Of a DNA stretch of 14,315 bases, positions 1-10,209 are shown piece by piece (position 1 is the stretch's first letter; each line of letters starts with the position of its first letter). The DNA comes from Deltaproteobacteria bacterium (GTDB lineage Bacteria; Bdellovibrionota_F; JAHFAK01). A program made the position numbers and the translations under genes. The notes beneath the pieces are model-generated. The model worked only from the letters and a program-made list of their open reading frames with translations, made no database searches and was not told the origin of the DNA. The DNA lies in assembly GCA_023250585.1 (NCBI GenBank), contig JAHFAK010000014.1, positions 11,650 to 25,964 on the forward strand. Reading direction: 5' to 3'.

Positions 1-45
1 AAAAAAAGAACATATCGCTGCTCGCTCGAGGAGTTTTGAAAAGAT

Positions 46-1395
46 ATGATTGAAATAAAGAATTTAACACCACGAGATATAGTCAAAGAACTTGATCGTT
101 ATATTGTTGGTCAGCAAGAAGCAAAACGTGCGGTAGCAATTGCACTACGAAATCGATGGAGACGTCAACAAGTTCAAGGAAATCTTCGAGAAGAAATTTC
201 TCCAAAAAATATTATAATGATTGGGCCAACAGGGGTTGGAAAAACCGAAATTGCCCGACGACTTGCCAAGCTTGCTAATGCGCCATTTATTAAAGTTGAA
301 GCAACAAAATACACCGAAGTTGGATATGTAGGAAAAGATGTAGAATCAATGGTTCGTGATCTTGTTGAAGTTGGCTTTAAATTAGTCAAAGATGAAGAAA
401 CAAAAAAAATTCATAAAAAAGCTGAAAAAATTGCTGAGGAGAAATTGATTGATATGCTTCTTCCGAGTCATGTTCAAGCACAGGTAAGCAGTACGGGAAT
501 AGTGCAAGATGCAAGTGCTGAAACACGAAATAAATTACATATGCTTCTTATGGAGGGAAAACTGGATGAGCAGCTAATCGAGTTGGATGTTCAAGAAAAA
601 GGAATGCCTTCAGTTGAAGTTTTTTCTGGAGCTGGCTTTGAATCGATGAGTTTTGATATGCGAGAAGCATTAGAAGGAATGTTTCCCAAAAAGAAGAAAA
701 AAAGAAAAGTTCAGGTTAAAGAAGCATTTGATATTCTCATCGTTGAAGAAGCCAATAAACTCATAGATATTGAAAAAGTAAAAAAAGAAGCACTCAATAG
801 AGTTGAACAATTGGGAATTATTTTTCTTGATGAGATTGATAAAGTTGCTGGCCGCGATGGAGTTCGTGGAATAGATGTTTCCCGAGAAGGCGTACAGCGG
901 GATATTTTACCTATTGTTGAAGGATCAAATGTTGCTACTAAATATGGCATGGTAAAAACCGATCATATTCTTTTTATTGCAGCGGGTGCTTTTACGATGT
1001 CAAAGCCTTCTGATCTCATTCCAGAATTACAAGGCCGGTTCCCCATCAGAGTTGAACTTAAAAAATTAACAAAAGAAGATTTTGTACGGATATTAACAGA
1101 ACCAGATAATTCTTTAATAAAACAATATCAGGCTCTTTTAAAAACTGAGGATATTGAACTTGAATTCACTGATAGCGCTCGTGAGAAGATCAGTGAAGTT
1201 GCGGCATATGTTAATGATAGAACAGAAAATATAGGAGCACGAAGACTTCATACAGTTATGGAAAGACTTCTCGATGAACTTTCATTTAATGCTTCGGAAA
1301 TATCCGAACGCACTATAGTGATTGATCCTAAATATATTGATGAAAGATTAAGTGATCTTGTCAAAGATGAAGATTTAACACGATATATTTTATAA
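46..1395 (+). CDS. hslU: HslU, ATPase/unfoldase subunit of the HslUV protease
   Basis: HslU is the AAA+ ring that unfolds proteins and feeds them to the HslV peptidase in the cytoplasm. The 449 residues match the family's usual length. Visible motifs are Walker A GPTGVGKT (60-67), the pore loop GYVG (93-96), the inserted I-domain (about 110-240), Walker B IIFLDE (258-263), the sensor region FIAAGAF (310-316), the arginine-finger region GRFP (330-333) and the sensor-2 region GARR (397-400). The C-terminus DLTRYIL is the type of tail that docks into HslV. A GAGGAG at 28-33 lies 12 bases before the ATG, a somewhat long spacing. hslV normally sits directly upstream and would lie just outside the left edge. 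The lysine-rich run near residues 215-221 is in the I-domain and is not a targeting signal. Confidence 0.98.
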   Translation: MIEIKNLTPRDIVKELDRYIVGQQEAKRAVAIALRNRWRRQQVQGNLREEISPKNIIMIGPTGVGKTEIARRLAKLANAPFIKVEATKYTEVGYVGKDVESMVRDLVEVGFKLVKDEETKKIHKKAEKIAEEKLIDMLLPSHVQAQVSSTGIVQDASAETRNKLHMLLMEGKLDEQLIELDVQEKGMPSVEVFSGAGFESMSFDMREALEGMFPKKKKKRKVQVKEAFDILIVEEANKLIDIEKVKKEALNRVEQLGIIFLDEIDKVAGRDGVRGIDVSREGVQRDILPIVEGSNVATKYGMVKTDHILFIAAGAFTMSKPSDLIPELQGRFPIRVELKKLTKEDFVRILTEPDNSLIKQYQALLKTEDIELEFTDSAREKISEVAAYVNDRTENIGARRLHTVMERLLDELSFNASEISERTIVIDPKYIDERLSDLVKDEDLTRYIL

Positions 1396-1404
1396 AGTAT
1401 TATG

Positions 1405-1521
1405 GCAAAGCGGCAGATATTTCTTTTTTTTATTATATATCGACGTCGCTTCCATAATAATTTTAAGAACAAGAAAGCGCGCTCGATATATAATAAAAAA
1501 AAGAAATATCTGCCGCTTTGC
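1405..1521. repeat. 39-bp perfect inverted repeat forming a giant intergenic hairpin
   Basis: Positions 1405-1443 and 1483-1521 are exact reverse complements over 39 bases, separated by 39 bases. After a 3-by-3 internal mismatch, pairing resumes inside the spacer (1447-1451 with 1475-1479). The stem contains an eight-T run in the left arm and the matching eight-A run in the right arm. It starts nine bases after the hslU stop and ends 24 bases before the purA ATG. It could end hslU transcription, act as an RNase III substrate between the two messages, or be a pair of terminal repeats from a tiny element. It is not a textbook intrinsic terminator, because no U-tract follows the right arm. Confidence 0.9.
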
Positions 1522-1530
1522 TGAAGTTAA

Positions 1531-4453
<2,923 letters not shown>

Positions 4454-4473
4454 AAACTTATATACATTGAACT

Positions 4474-7400
4474 GTGAATAATTTAGTAACGGTATTTGAA
4501 AGTTATTTAAAAAAATCAGGAAAGAGTCTTCATACCCAGGCTTCGTATCTTCAAAACGCTAAAAATTTTTTTGAGTATTTACAAGAAAGGCCAATCGAAA
4601 AAATTTCTACTGCTGATATTGAAGCCTATTTAGAAGAACGGAAAAAAGAAGGAATTGGCAATAAAACATATAATTTAATAATAACGTCACTACGCTTTTT
4701 TTATAAGTATTATTCTGAAAAAGAAAATATCCAAAATCCTACTCTTACGCTTCTTCCTATAATTATTGTCCCTCAATCGAGGGCGAGTGAAGACCTTACC
4801 AAACGCGTTGATCGATTTATTGATTTTGTTAGGAAAAGTAAAAAGATTCCTCTCCGAGATAAAGCTATTATTCTCTGCATGGGGTATCTTTCTCTTTCTA
4901 CAACAGAAGTTTTAAGTATCGAACTTAAGAATATTAAAATTGAAAAAAACATAATTACTATTAAATTTTTTTCAGTTCGTGAAAAAGAGAGTGTTTCATT
5001 AGAAATTAAGCAAATATGGGCGCTGCGAGATTTTGTTCGTATACTCCATGACTATCTGGCGATACGTTTAGCTATAAAGACGACCAATCAATTTCTTTTT
5101 ATTACTGAAAAAAATTCAACTATCGAAAGATTTTATTTCAATAAAATATTTAAAAGAATTAAGGAGTATGCCCATGTTACAGACATTCGTAGTTCTGATC
5201 TGAGGTTTTCACATTACAATATACATATAAAGAAATTGATTAGCAAAGCATATCCAACTGAAATTCTTTTTAATCGTTTCAAAATTGAAAAGAAACAGGA
5301 CTCCCATGCTCTTTTTGAAACATATGATGCATACGATTTTGAATTGAAACAAAGAGTTATACTTAAAAAATATTTTCTCAGTAAGAAAAAAAATATTACC
5401 CAAGAACTTATTAGAAATATACTTTCCTTACAGACAATCGTTCAAGATAAGAAAGTGGTCTTTCCGTATGTGGTTCATTTTGTCTTACCCAAACATGCGT
5501 ACCTTATCTATACATCGACAAGCACTCGTGCTCAATTCATCGTTGAAGAATTTCTAACATCACTTTTTTTTAATGTACATACAGACTGTGTAAAAAATCA
5601 GTGGTATATACCCGTTAAAGAGACTGAACCAGCTGTTATCCCTCAGAAAGAAATTAAAATGGCATATGAATCAGTTTTCAGCGAAAATGAGAGCCATCAC
5701 TATTTTTCTGAAGTTGGCATCATAAAAGCTAATCAATCGAGCGAGGTTATACGATTCTTATATCGATGTATTTCTAAAACCCAAACTAAGCTTGTTTATT
5801 ATAAAAAAGATTCTCTTGAGTATCCTCTTTATATAGAATTTCTTCAAAAATATTCAGTTCCTGTTGAAAAGAAACTCGTGGAAGATAATAGTCCTTCTTT
5901 TGATTTTAAGGACCTTTTTACTCACTTTTCAAAACGTAGTATAGAAAAAATGAGTAACTCACTCGTGCTGATTCATTGCAATGAATTGCATCCAGATGAT
6001 GAACGTTTTTTTACAATCTTTTTCTCTGTTCTGAGAGAGGTTCTTAGCAAAAAAATATTGATACTTTGGGTAACTCATAATGAGGAAACTATTAATTTTT
6101 TGATGAAACATAATGCATTTTTGGTTGGAACAGTGAAAAATCATCCTAAACATACGGTTACGATTGAAAAAAATGATCATAAACTTTTTAAAATTTTTGT
6201 TACATACCGAAGACCATTTCCTCTCACGAGTCTTATGAACATTATGGAATCACCGGTTTTTTTACCGAGGCTTTTTTTCTATGTTCGCGAAGGCCTCCTT
6301 GTCTTTTCACAAGAAGATAACTCTATGTGTGTTTCTATAAAAGATACAGCACTTATCACTCCACTGCTTTCCTATGAAAAAGGTGAATTAAGAAAAATAC
6401 ATAAACGTATCTTGTTTTTGGTAAAACAAAAAAATTCGAGAGAAGATAGTTTAAAACTTTTATTTCATCTGACAGAGGCGAAGAGAAAGAAGCTTGCTTT
6501 TAAACATTTTAAAGACAGTATTAATGATTTGAAGGCTGTCGGTTTAGCCAGTTCAATTCTGACCTATATTGAATCTCTTAAGTATCTTGCTGCCAAAGCT
6601 GGAGATAAAGAGTATCTCCAAGAACTTGCTTTATTTTGCTACATCTTTCGAAATGATTATGAAAAAGCGATACGCCTTTGTCTTGAATTACGAGAACATT
6701 CAAAAGAAACAAAAAAGGAATTGAATCTTTATATCCTTTTGAGCCGCATTTATAAGCTTTTGTTGCTTATGGAACAAGCCGCACTGTATTTAGAGAAAGC
6801 AGAAGATCTTGCACGAAAGCTTGATGATAAAGCTAAACAAGAAGAAATCGGACGTGATCTTAAAGGTCTCATGAAAATCAAAAAAGAAAAGGCGCAAGAT
6901 ATTTTTCTTACTTCACTCGAACAGGATTACGCAACTATTATGGATTTTTATAATAAAGGAGAACATATCATTACCTTTGATATGATTTCTTTTTTCTTTG
7001 AAAAACATGATGCAAAAATAAAACGTATGTCTTTGCAGGAACAGTATCGATTAATTATTGATCCAAGAATACTTAACCTTTTTGGAATAAAAAATAGGTT
7101 AGCAAAAATTTTACATAAAGAAGAGCCGCAGAAAACATCAATTGATAGAGTCTTTTCCATCATGTATTCCTCATTATTTTTTGAACGAATAAAAAATTCT
7201 TCAGAAAAAGATTCTCTATGGAATATTCTCAGCGAAGAAATCTTGCATCAGTTATCCATTGGAGAAGTCGAGGTAGTGCTCAATAATTTTGGTTTATTAG
7301 AAAAACTCTACGGTACGCTTTCGCCCGAAGTTCTTTTTATAGTAAAAAAGCTTCTCTATACTCGGGAACGTTTCATATATAATGATAATTACCTTGCAAT

Positions 7401-7533
7401 TACAACGCGACTTTTTAAAAAAGAAATAATATTTGTGTTTCCTAAAGGAGAACCGGAACAATGGCTTCAATGTTTACGCTTTATTGATCTTATCGAGCAT
7501 TTCCTGGAGGTGAGCCAAATAAAGCTTGAGTAA
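4474..7533 (+). CDS. Degenerate recombinase / kinase-like / STAND-TPR fusion, unknown function
   Basis: The 1019 residues seem to combine several families, none intact. Residues 1-95 look like the SAM-like core-binding domain of XerC/D-type tyrosine recombinases (SGKSLHTQASYLQNAKNFFEYL). Residues 105-255 follow the recombinase catalytic fold, but the first Arg of the xGLRxSEL box is Ser142, the HxLRH box reads SDLRF (241-245), and no tyrosine box follows. Residues 266-350 resemble a protein-kinase N-lobe, with a VILKKY strand (Lys298/299) and a helix containing Glu311, but no HRD or DFG follows. Residues 405-580 resemble a STAND/AAA_16 ATPase. The Walker-B-like stretch is SLVLIHCNELHPDD (496-509), and the expected P-loop near 439-450 has no GxxGxGK. 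Residues 640-800 are helical and TPR-like. Residues 885-1019 may be a GAF relic. The GTG start has no clear ribosome site and lies 20 bases after nadE, so coupling is likely. The order resembles PknK/COG3899-type signalling proteins. A binding scaffold or regulator is an inference. Confidence 0.75.
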   Translation: MNNLVTVFESYLKKSGKSLHTQASYLQNAKNFFEYLQERPIEKISTADIEAYLEERKKEGIGNKTYNLIITSLRFFYKYYSEKENIQNPTLTLLPIIIVPQSRASEDLTKRVDRFIDFVRKSKKIPLRDKAIILCMGYLSLSTTEVLSIELKNIKIEKNIITIKFFSVREKESVSLEIKQIWALRDFVRILHDYLAIRLAIKTTNQFLFITEKNSTIERFYFNKIFKRIKEYAHVTDIRSSDLRFSHYNIHIKKLISKAYPTEILFNRFKIEKKQDSHALFETYDAYDFELKQRVILKKYFLSKKKNITQELIRNILSLQTIVQDKKVVFPYVVHFVLPKHAYLIYTSTSTRAQFIVEEFLTSLFFNVHTDCVKNQWYIPVKETEPAVIPQKEIKMAYESVFSENESHHYFSEVGIIKANQSSEVIRFLYRCISKTQTKLVYYKKDSLEYPLYIEFLQKYSVPVEKKLVEDNSPSFDFKDLFTHFSKRSIEKMSNSLVLIHCNELHPDDERFFTIFFSVLREVLSKKILILWVTHNEETINFLMKHNAFLVGTVKNHPKHTVTIEKNDHKLFKIFVTYRRPFPLTSLMNIMESPVFLPRLFFYVREGLLVFSQEDNSMCVSIKDTALITPLLSYEKGELRKIHKRILFLVKQKNSREDSLKLLFHLTEAKRKKLAFKHFKDSINDLKAVGLASSILTYIESLKYLAAKAGDKEYLQELALFCYIFRNDYEKAIRLCLELREHSKETKKELNLYILLSRIYKLLLLMEQAALYLEKAEDLARKLDDKAKQEEIGRDLKGLMKIKKEKAQDIFLTSLEQDYATIMDFYNKGEHIITFDMISFFFEKHDAKIKRMSLQEQYRLIIDPRILNLFGIKNRLAKILHKEEPQKTSIDRVFSIMYSSLFFERIKNSSEKDSLWNILSEEILHQLSIGEVEVVLNNFGLLEKLYGTLSPEVLFIVKKLLYTRERFIYNDNYLAITTRLFKKEIIFVFPKGEPEQWLQCLRFIDLIEHFLEVSQIKLE

Positions 7534-8548
7534 ATTCATGCGGATTAAAAGGTTTAAGATGTTCGAGTTGTTCACCAATGCCAATATAGTTTATAGGAAT
7601 TTTTAACTCATGCGCGATTCCAATTATGACCCCACCTTTAGCAGTTCCATCGAGTTTAGTAAGAATAATTCCCGTAAGTCCTAAAGCCGCATTGAATTCG
7701 CGCGCTTGATTTATTGCATTTTGTCCCATAGTTGCATCGAGAATTAAAACTGTTTCATGGGGAGCTTCAGGATTAAATTTCTGTATAACTCGTTTACATT
7801 TTTTTAATTGTTCCATGAGATTCAGATTAGTATGTAATCGTCCTGCTGTATCGGCGATAAGAACATCATAATTTTTTTGGGTCGCTTCTTTCATGGCATC
7901 AAAAAGTATGGAGGATGGATCTGTTCCCGGATCTTTTTTAATGATATCTACATTGGTTTTTTTGGCCCAAATTTCAAGTTGCTCAATGGCTGCTGCACGA
8001 TACGTATCACCTGCGGCCAGAAGAACTTTTTTCCCATGCGTATGATATGAATGAGCCAATTTTCCAATCGTCGTTGTCTTACCTGAACCATTTACTCCTA
8101 CAACCATAATAACAATTGGTTTGGCAGATGGGATAGGAGCATTTTTTTTATTGAAGGTTAGTATTTCTTGTATTTTTTCTTGTAAAAAAATTTGATATGC
8201 TGATGCAGGAATATTTTTTTCTTCAGTAATTTTTTTTTGAATATCAGCAAGAAGCATACTTGTGGTTTTTACTCCAACATCAGAAGTCAGCAGTATTTCT
8301 TCAAGCTTTTGAATGAGAGATGGATCAAGCATAGATCCTGTAAAGAGAGACTGCAATTTACCAATGAAACCTTCTCGTGTCTTCTTTAAGCCTTCCTCTA
8401 ATGCAGATGGTTCTTTCTGTTTAAGTTTTTCAAGTGGAGGAAGAATGATTTTTTGAATTTTTTTCCTTCGTGAACGAGTATAGTTTAGGATCAATATAGT
8501 ACAACAAAGAGAAAGAAGTATTAGTAAAATAATATCAATTGTATTCAT
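7490..8548 (-). CDS. ftsY: FtsY, signal recognition particle receptor GTPase
   Basis: FtsY receives SRP-ribosome complexes at the inner membrane by forming a GTPase pair with Ffh. The 352 residues begin with one hydrophobic segment (about 4-22) followed by a basic stretch RSRRKK, so the protein is membrane-anchored and lacks the long acidic A domain of E. coli FtsY. The N domain covers about 50-130. The G domain shows GVNGSGKTT (151-159), DTYRAAAIEQL (181-191), DTAGR (233-237), TKLDGTAKGG (297-306) and the closing GIGEQLEHLKPFNPHEF. A GGAG (complement of 8557-8560) lies eight bases before the ATG. Its last 44 bases overlap the 3' end of the convergent fusion gene on the other strand. Confidence 0.98.
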   Translation of the reverse strand: MNTIDIILLILLSLCCTILILNYTRSRRKKIQKIILPPLEKLKQKEPSALEEGLKKTREGFIGKLQSLFTGSMLDPSLIQKLEEILLTSDVGVKTTSMLLADIQKKITEEKNIPASAYQIFLQEKIQEILTFNKKNAPIPSAKPIVIMVVGVNGSGKTTTIGKLAHSYHTHGKKVLLAAGDTYRAAAIEQLEIWAKKTNVDIIKKDPGTDPSSILFDAMKEATQKNYDVLIADTAGRLHTNLNLMEQLKKCKRVIQKFNPEAPHETVLILDATMGQNAINQAREFNAALGLTGIILTKLDGTAKGGVIIGIAHELKIPINYIGIGEQLEHLKPFNPHEFTQALFGSPPGNAR

Positions 8549-8581
8549 TGCATAAGCTCCAAATTCTATCAGCCTTCATAG

Positions 8582-8720
8582 AGCCCCACGACTAAAGCCG
8601 TGGTACCATTTATTACCCTCCTTCGCCAAGGCTAGGGAGGGGTATACGCCTGCAAGTCCTGAGGCGACATCCGCCCCTGAAGCTCCCACGCATTCACCCA
8701 CGGCTTTAACCGTGGGGGCT
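8582..8720. mobile_element. MITE-like element with palindromic inverted ends (IS200/IS605-type or omega-RNA relic)
   Basis: The two ends, 8582-8603 and 8698-8720, form an imperfect inverted repeat: about 20 of 22 positions pair, with one bulge. Each end is also a small hairpin by itself. The left one pairs CCACG (8586-8590) with CGTGG (8599-8603). The right one pairs CCCACGG (8697-8703) with CCGTGGG (8710-8716) around CTTTAA. Between them lie CCCTCC (8616-8621) pairing with GGAGGG (8636-8641) and CGCCT (8647-8651) pairing with AGGCG (8662-8666), so the middle also folds. Its bases are more G+C-rich than the surroundings. Palindromes built on CACGGCTTTAGCCGTG are typical of IS200/IS605-family ends and of the guide RNAs of TnpB or IscB. 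No transposase ORF remains, and I see no sure target duplication. The family link comes from memory of such ends and is tentative. Confidence 0.5.
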
Positions 8721-8833
8721 GCATGTTTCAATTGGCACGCACCCTGCTTCGCTTCTTAATCTATAAGTTCAATGTATACAAATGTATTACAGCATAACAA
8801 AATTTTACTACAAATTCTAAAAAGCTACGCAGG
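8721..8833. other. A+T-rich spacer between the palindromic element and the tRNA 3' hairpin
   Basis: Together with the element and the hairpin, this makes up the 331-base gap between ftsY and tRNA-Ser. It has no convincing coding frame or RNA gene. The minus-strand T run (complement of 8819-8823) could help end tRNA transcription. Confidence 0.6.
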
Positions 8834-8880
8834 GTCCAAGAGCTTCTACGCTCACATTTGTTCGCTAGAATCTCTAGGAC
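8834..8880 (-). terminator. Possible stem-loop terminator / processing hairpin of tRNA-Ser
   Basis: Read on the minus strand, the sequence just after the tRNA folds into a stem: 8866-8880 pairs with 8834-8848 over 15 positions with two mismatches and a 17-base loop. A short T run (complement of 8819-8823) follows about ten bases after the stem, too far for a classic intrinsic terminator. The stem includes the discriminator base of the tRNA. It may be a weak terminator or a structure guiding 3' processing. Confidence 0.45.
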
Positions 8881-8967
8881 GGAGAGACGGGGATTCGAAC
8901 CCCGGGTCCCACACTGTGGAACAATTGATTTCGAGTCAACCGCTTTCGACCACTCAGCCATCTCTCC
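8880..8967 (-). tRNA. tRNA-Ser (anticodon CGA)
   Basis: The minus strand gives a full serine tRNA of 88 bases. The seven-pair acceptor stem GGAGAGA/TCTCTCC is followed by discriminator G, the usual base for serine tRNAs. U is at position 8, and the D arm contains GCTGAGTGGTCGAAAGC. The anticodon loop CTCGAAA has anticodon CGA at 8931-8933 and reads UCG. A long variable arm pairs GTTCCAC with GTGGGAC, as expected of a class II tRNA. The T arm is CGGGG-TTCGAAT-CCCCG. The CCA end is not encoded and must be added enzymatically. The U at position 8 is the site that ThiI, encoded nearby, would thiolate. Confidence 0.98.
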
Positions 8968-8975
8968 ATCGATTT

Positions 8976-9004
8976 CTTTAACGGTCAGAGGAGGTTTTTG
9001 TCAA
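8976..9004 (-). promoter_or_regulatory. Candidate sigma-70-type promoter for tRNA-Ser
   Basis: On the minus strand a perfect TTGACA (complement of 8999-9004) is followed 17 bases later by TTAAAG (complement of 8976-8981), a weak -10. Transcription would begin within a few bases of the tRNA 5' end. The position supports it; the -10 matches only half of the consensus. Confidence 0.45.
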
Positions 9005-9012
9005 GTCACTGG

Positions 9013-9040
9013 TTGACAAATCCAACATTTTATATAGATT
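9013..9040 (+). promoter_or_regulatory. Candidate sigma-70-type promoter for the desulfurase-thiI operon
   Basis: TTGACA (9013-9018) is followed 16 bases later by TAGATT (9035-9040), which keeps four of six -10 bases. The predicted start near 9047 leaves a leader of roughly 11 bases before the ATG at 9058, with no Shine-Dalgarno sequence in it. Translation would then start from a very short leader. Confidence 0.45.
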
Positions 9041-9057
9041 CACGGTCACTATTTCTT

Positions 9058-10209
9058 ATGATTTACCTAGACAACAATGCAACAACGCCACTTGATCCGA
9101 GGGTACTTGAGGAAATGATGCCTTATTTTAAGGATCATTTTGGTAACCCATCAAGTCTTCATCGCTTGGGTCTTGAAGCAGAGCGCGCAATTAAAAAAGC
9201 TCGCGAGAGAATTGCAGCGCCACTGAAAGCAAAACCCCATGAATTGGTCTTTACCAGCGGAGCTACTGAAAGCATTAATTGGGGCATACGAGCTGCAGCA
9301 AAAATTAATAAGCGTAAGGGAAAGCATATCATAACAAGTGCGATTGAACACTCTGCTGTTCTTGCTACGTGCAATGCTCTTAAAGAAGACGGTTATCAAA
9401 TAACCTATCTCAAACCTGATGCTTATGGAAAAGTTTTTACTTCGCAAGTTTTAGAAGCACTTCAATCTGATACGGTTCTTGTTGCTCTAATGCATGTAAA
9501 TAATGAACTTGGTGTCATCTATCCATATGAAGAGCTTGGTAAAAAAATAAAAGTACAAGATCCTTCTATTTTATTTTTTGTGGATGGTGCGCAAGGATTT
9601 GGGAAAATGCCGGTTGATCTTACTTCAGTTGATTTATATGCAATGAGTGGCCAGAAGATTCATGGCCCAAAAGGAGTGGGGGCGCTTTATATTAAATCAG
9701 GGATTCATATCCAGCCATTGCTTTATGGAGGAGGGCAAGAAAATACGCTTCGATCTGGCACTGAAAATGTTCCTGCAATTGTTGGTTTTGGAAAGGCTGC
9801 TGAACTTGCGTATGCTAATGTGGAAGAAAAGAGAGCTCATATCAAAAAACTTCATGAAGCATTACGAAAGGGCATTCATGGAATTGATAACACCCATATA
9901 AATTCTCCTATAGACGGAATTGAGACAACACTTAATTGTGCATTTTTAGGAATTCCAGGAGAAGTATTATTACATCAACTTGAAGAAGAAAATATTTTTG
10001 TTTCAACAGGCGCATCTTGCAAATCAGGCAAGAAGAATATAAGCCATGTTCTTGAAGCACTTCCAATTTCTAACGCCATAAAAAAATCAAGTATTCGTGT
10101 TGGTCTCTCATATTTAAATACTATGGATGAGGTAGAGCAAAGCATAGAAGTATTCAAACGAATTGTGCCTCAACTGCGTAATGTAATTCCACGAGATTCA
10201 CGCACATGA
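9058..10209 (+). CDS. iscS: Cysteine desulfurase, NifS/IscS family (class I)
   Basis: This PLP enzyme removes sulfur from cysteine to make a persulfide for iron-sulfur clusters or tRNA thiolation. I start it at ATG 9058, giving 383 residues, because the family's N-terminus is MIYLDNNATTPLDP and the longer frame from TTG 8998 adds 20 residues unlike any family member and overlaps the likely promoter. Visible residues are His98 (AIEHSA), Asp176 and Gln179 of the PLP pocket (DGAQG), Lys200 as the Schiff-base lysine (SGQKIHGPKG), and Cys321 in the catalytic loop STGASCKSGKKNISHVL, which has class I length. Gln199 stands where most family members have His before the lysine. The gene overlaps thiI by four bases (ATGA), so its sulfur most likely goes to ThiI. 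General iron-sulfur assembly remains possible. No iscU or other cluster gene is nearby. Confidence 0.95.
   Translation: MIYLDNNATTPLDPRVLEEMMPYFKDHFGNPSSLHRLGLEAERAIKKARERIAAPLKAKPHELVFTSGATESINWGIRAAAKINKRKGKHIITSAIEHSAVLATCNALKEDGYQITYLKPDAYGKVFTSQVLEALQSDTVLVALMHVNNELGVIYPYEELGKKIKVQDPSILFFVDGAQGFGKMPVDLTSVDLYAMSGQKIHGPKGVGALYIKSGIHIQPLLYGGGQENTLRSGTENVPAIVGFGKAAELAYANVEEKRAHIKKLHEALRKGIHGIDNTHINSPIDGIETTLNCAFLGIPGEVLLHQLEEENIFVSTGASCKSGKKNISHVLEALPISNAIKKSSIRVGLSYLNTMDEVEQSIEVFKRIVPQLRNVIPRDSRT

Noticed and set aside
685-711. HslU residues 214-222 read PKKKKKRKV, close to the SV40 nuclear localisation signal
   Set aside because: Lysine/arginine-rich stretches at this place in the I-domain occur in many bacterial HslU proteins, and the context is fully bacterial.
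1405-1521. CRISPR or tandem-repeat array
   Set aside because: There are only two arms, in inverted orientation, so it is a hairpin and not a direct-repeat array. No direct-repeat array was seen elsewhere in the window.
4458-4474. A 13-base match (TATACATTGAACT) recurring inverted at about 8762-8780
   Set aside because: Shared 13-mers are expected by chance in A+T-rich sequence of this size, and neither site has other matching flanks.
4474-5250. Active integrase marking a prophage or integrative element
   Set aside because: Catalytic Arg, His and Tyr motifs are missing, the gene sits between housekeeping genes, and no phage genes or attachment-site repeats are visible.
8772-8981. Short open frames on both strands across the tRNA-Ser gene
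   Set aside because: They run through the tRNA and its flanks. The tRNA structure is unambiguous and the frames have no credible protein character.
8998-9057. Upstream extension of the desulfurase from TTG 8998 behind a GAGGAGG-like site
   Set aside because: The spacing to the TTG is only about three bases, the 20 extra residues are unlike the family, and the extension would overlap the likely promoter.
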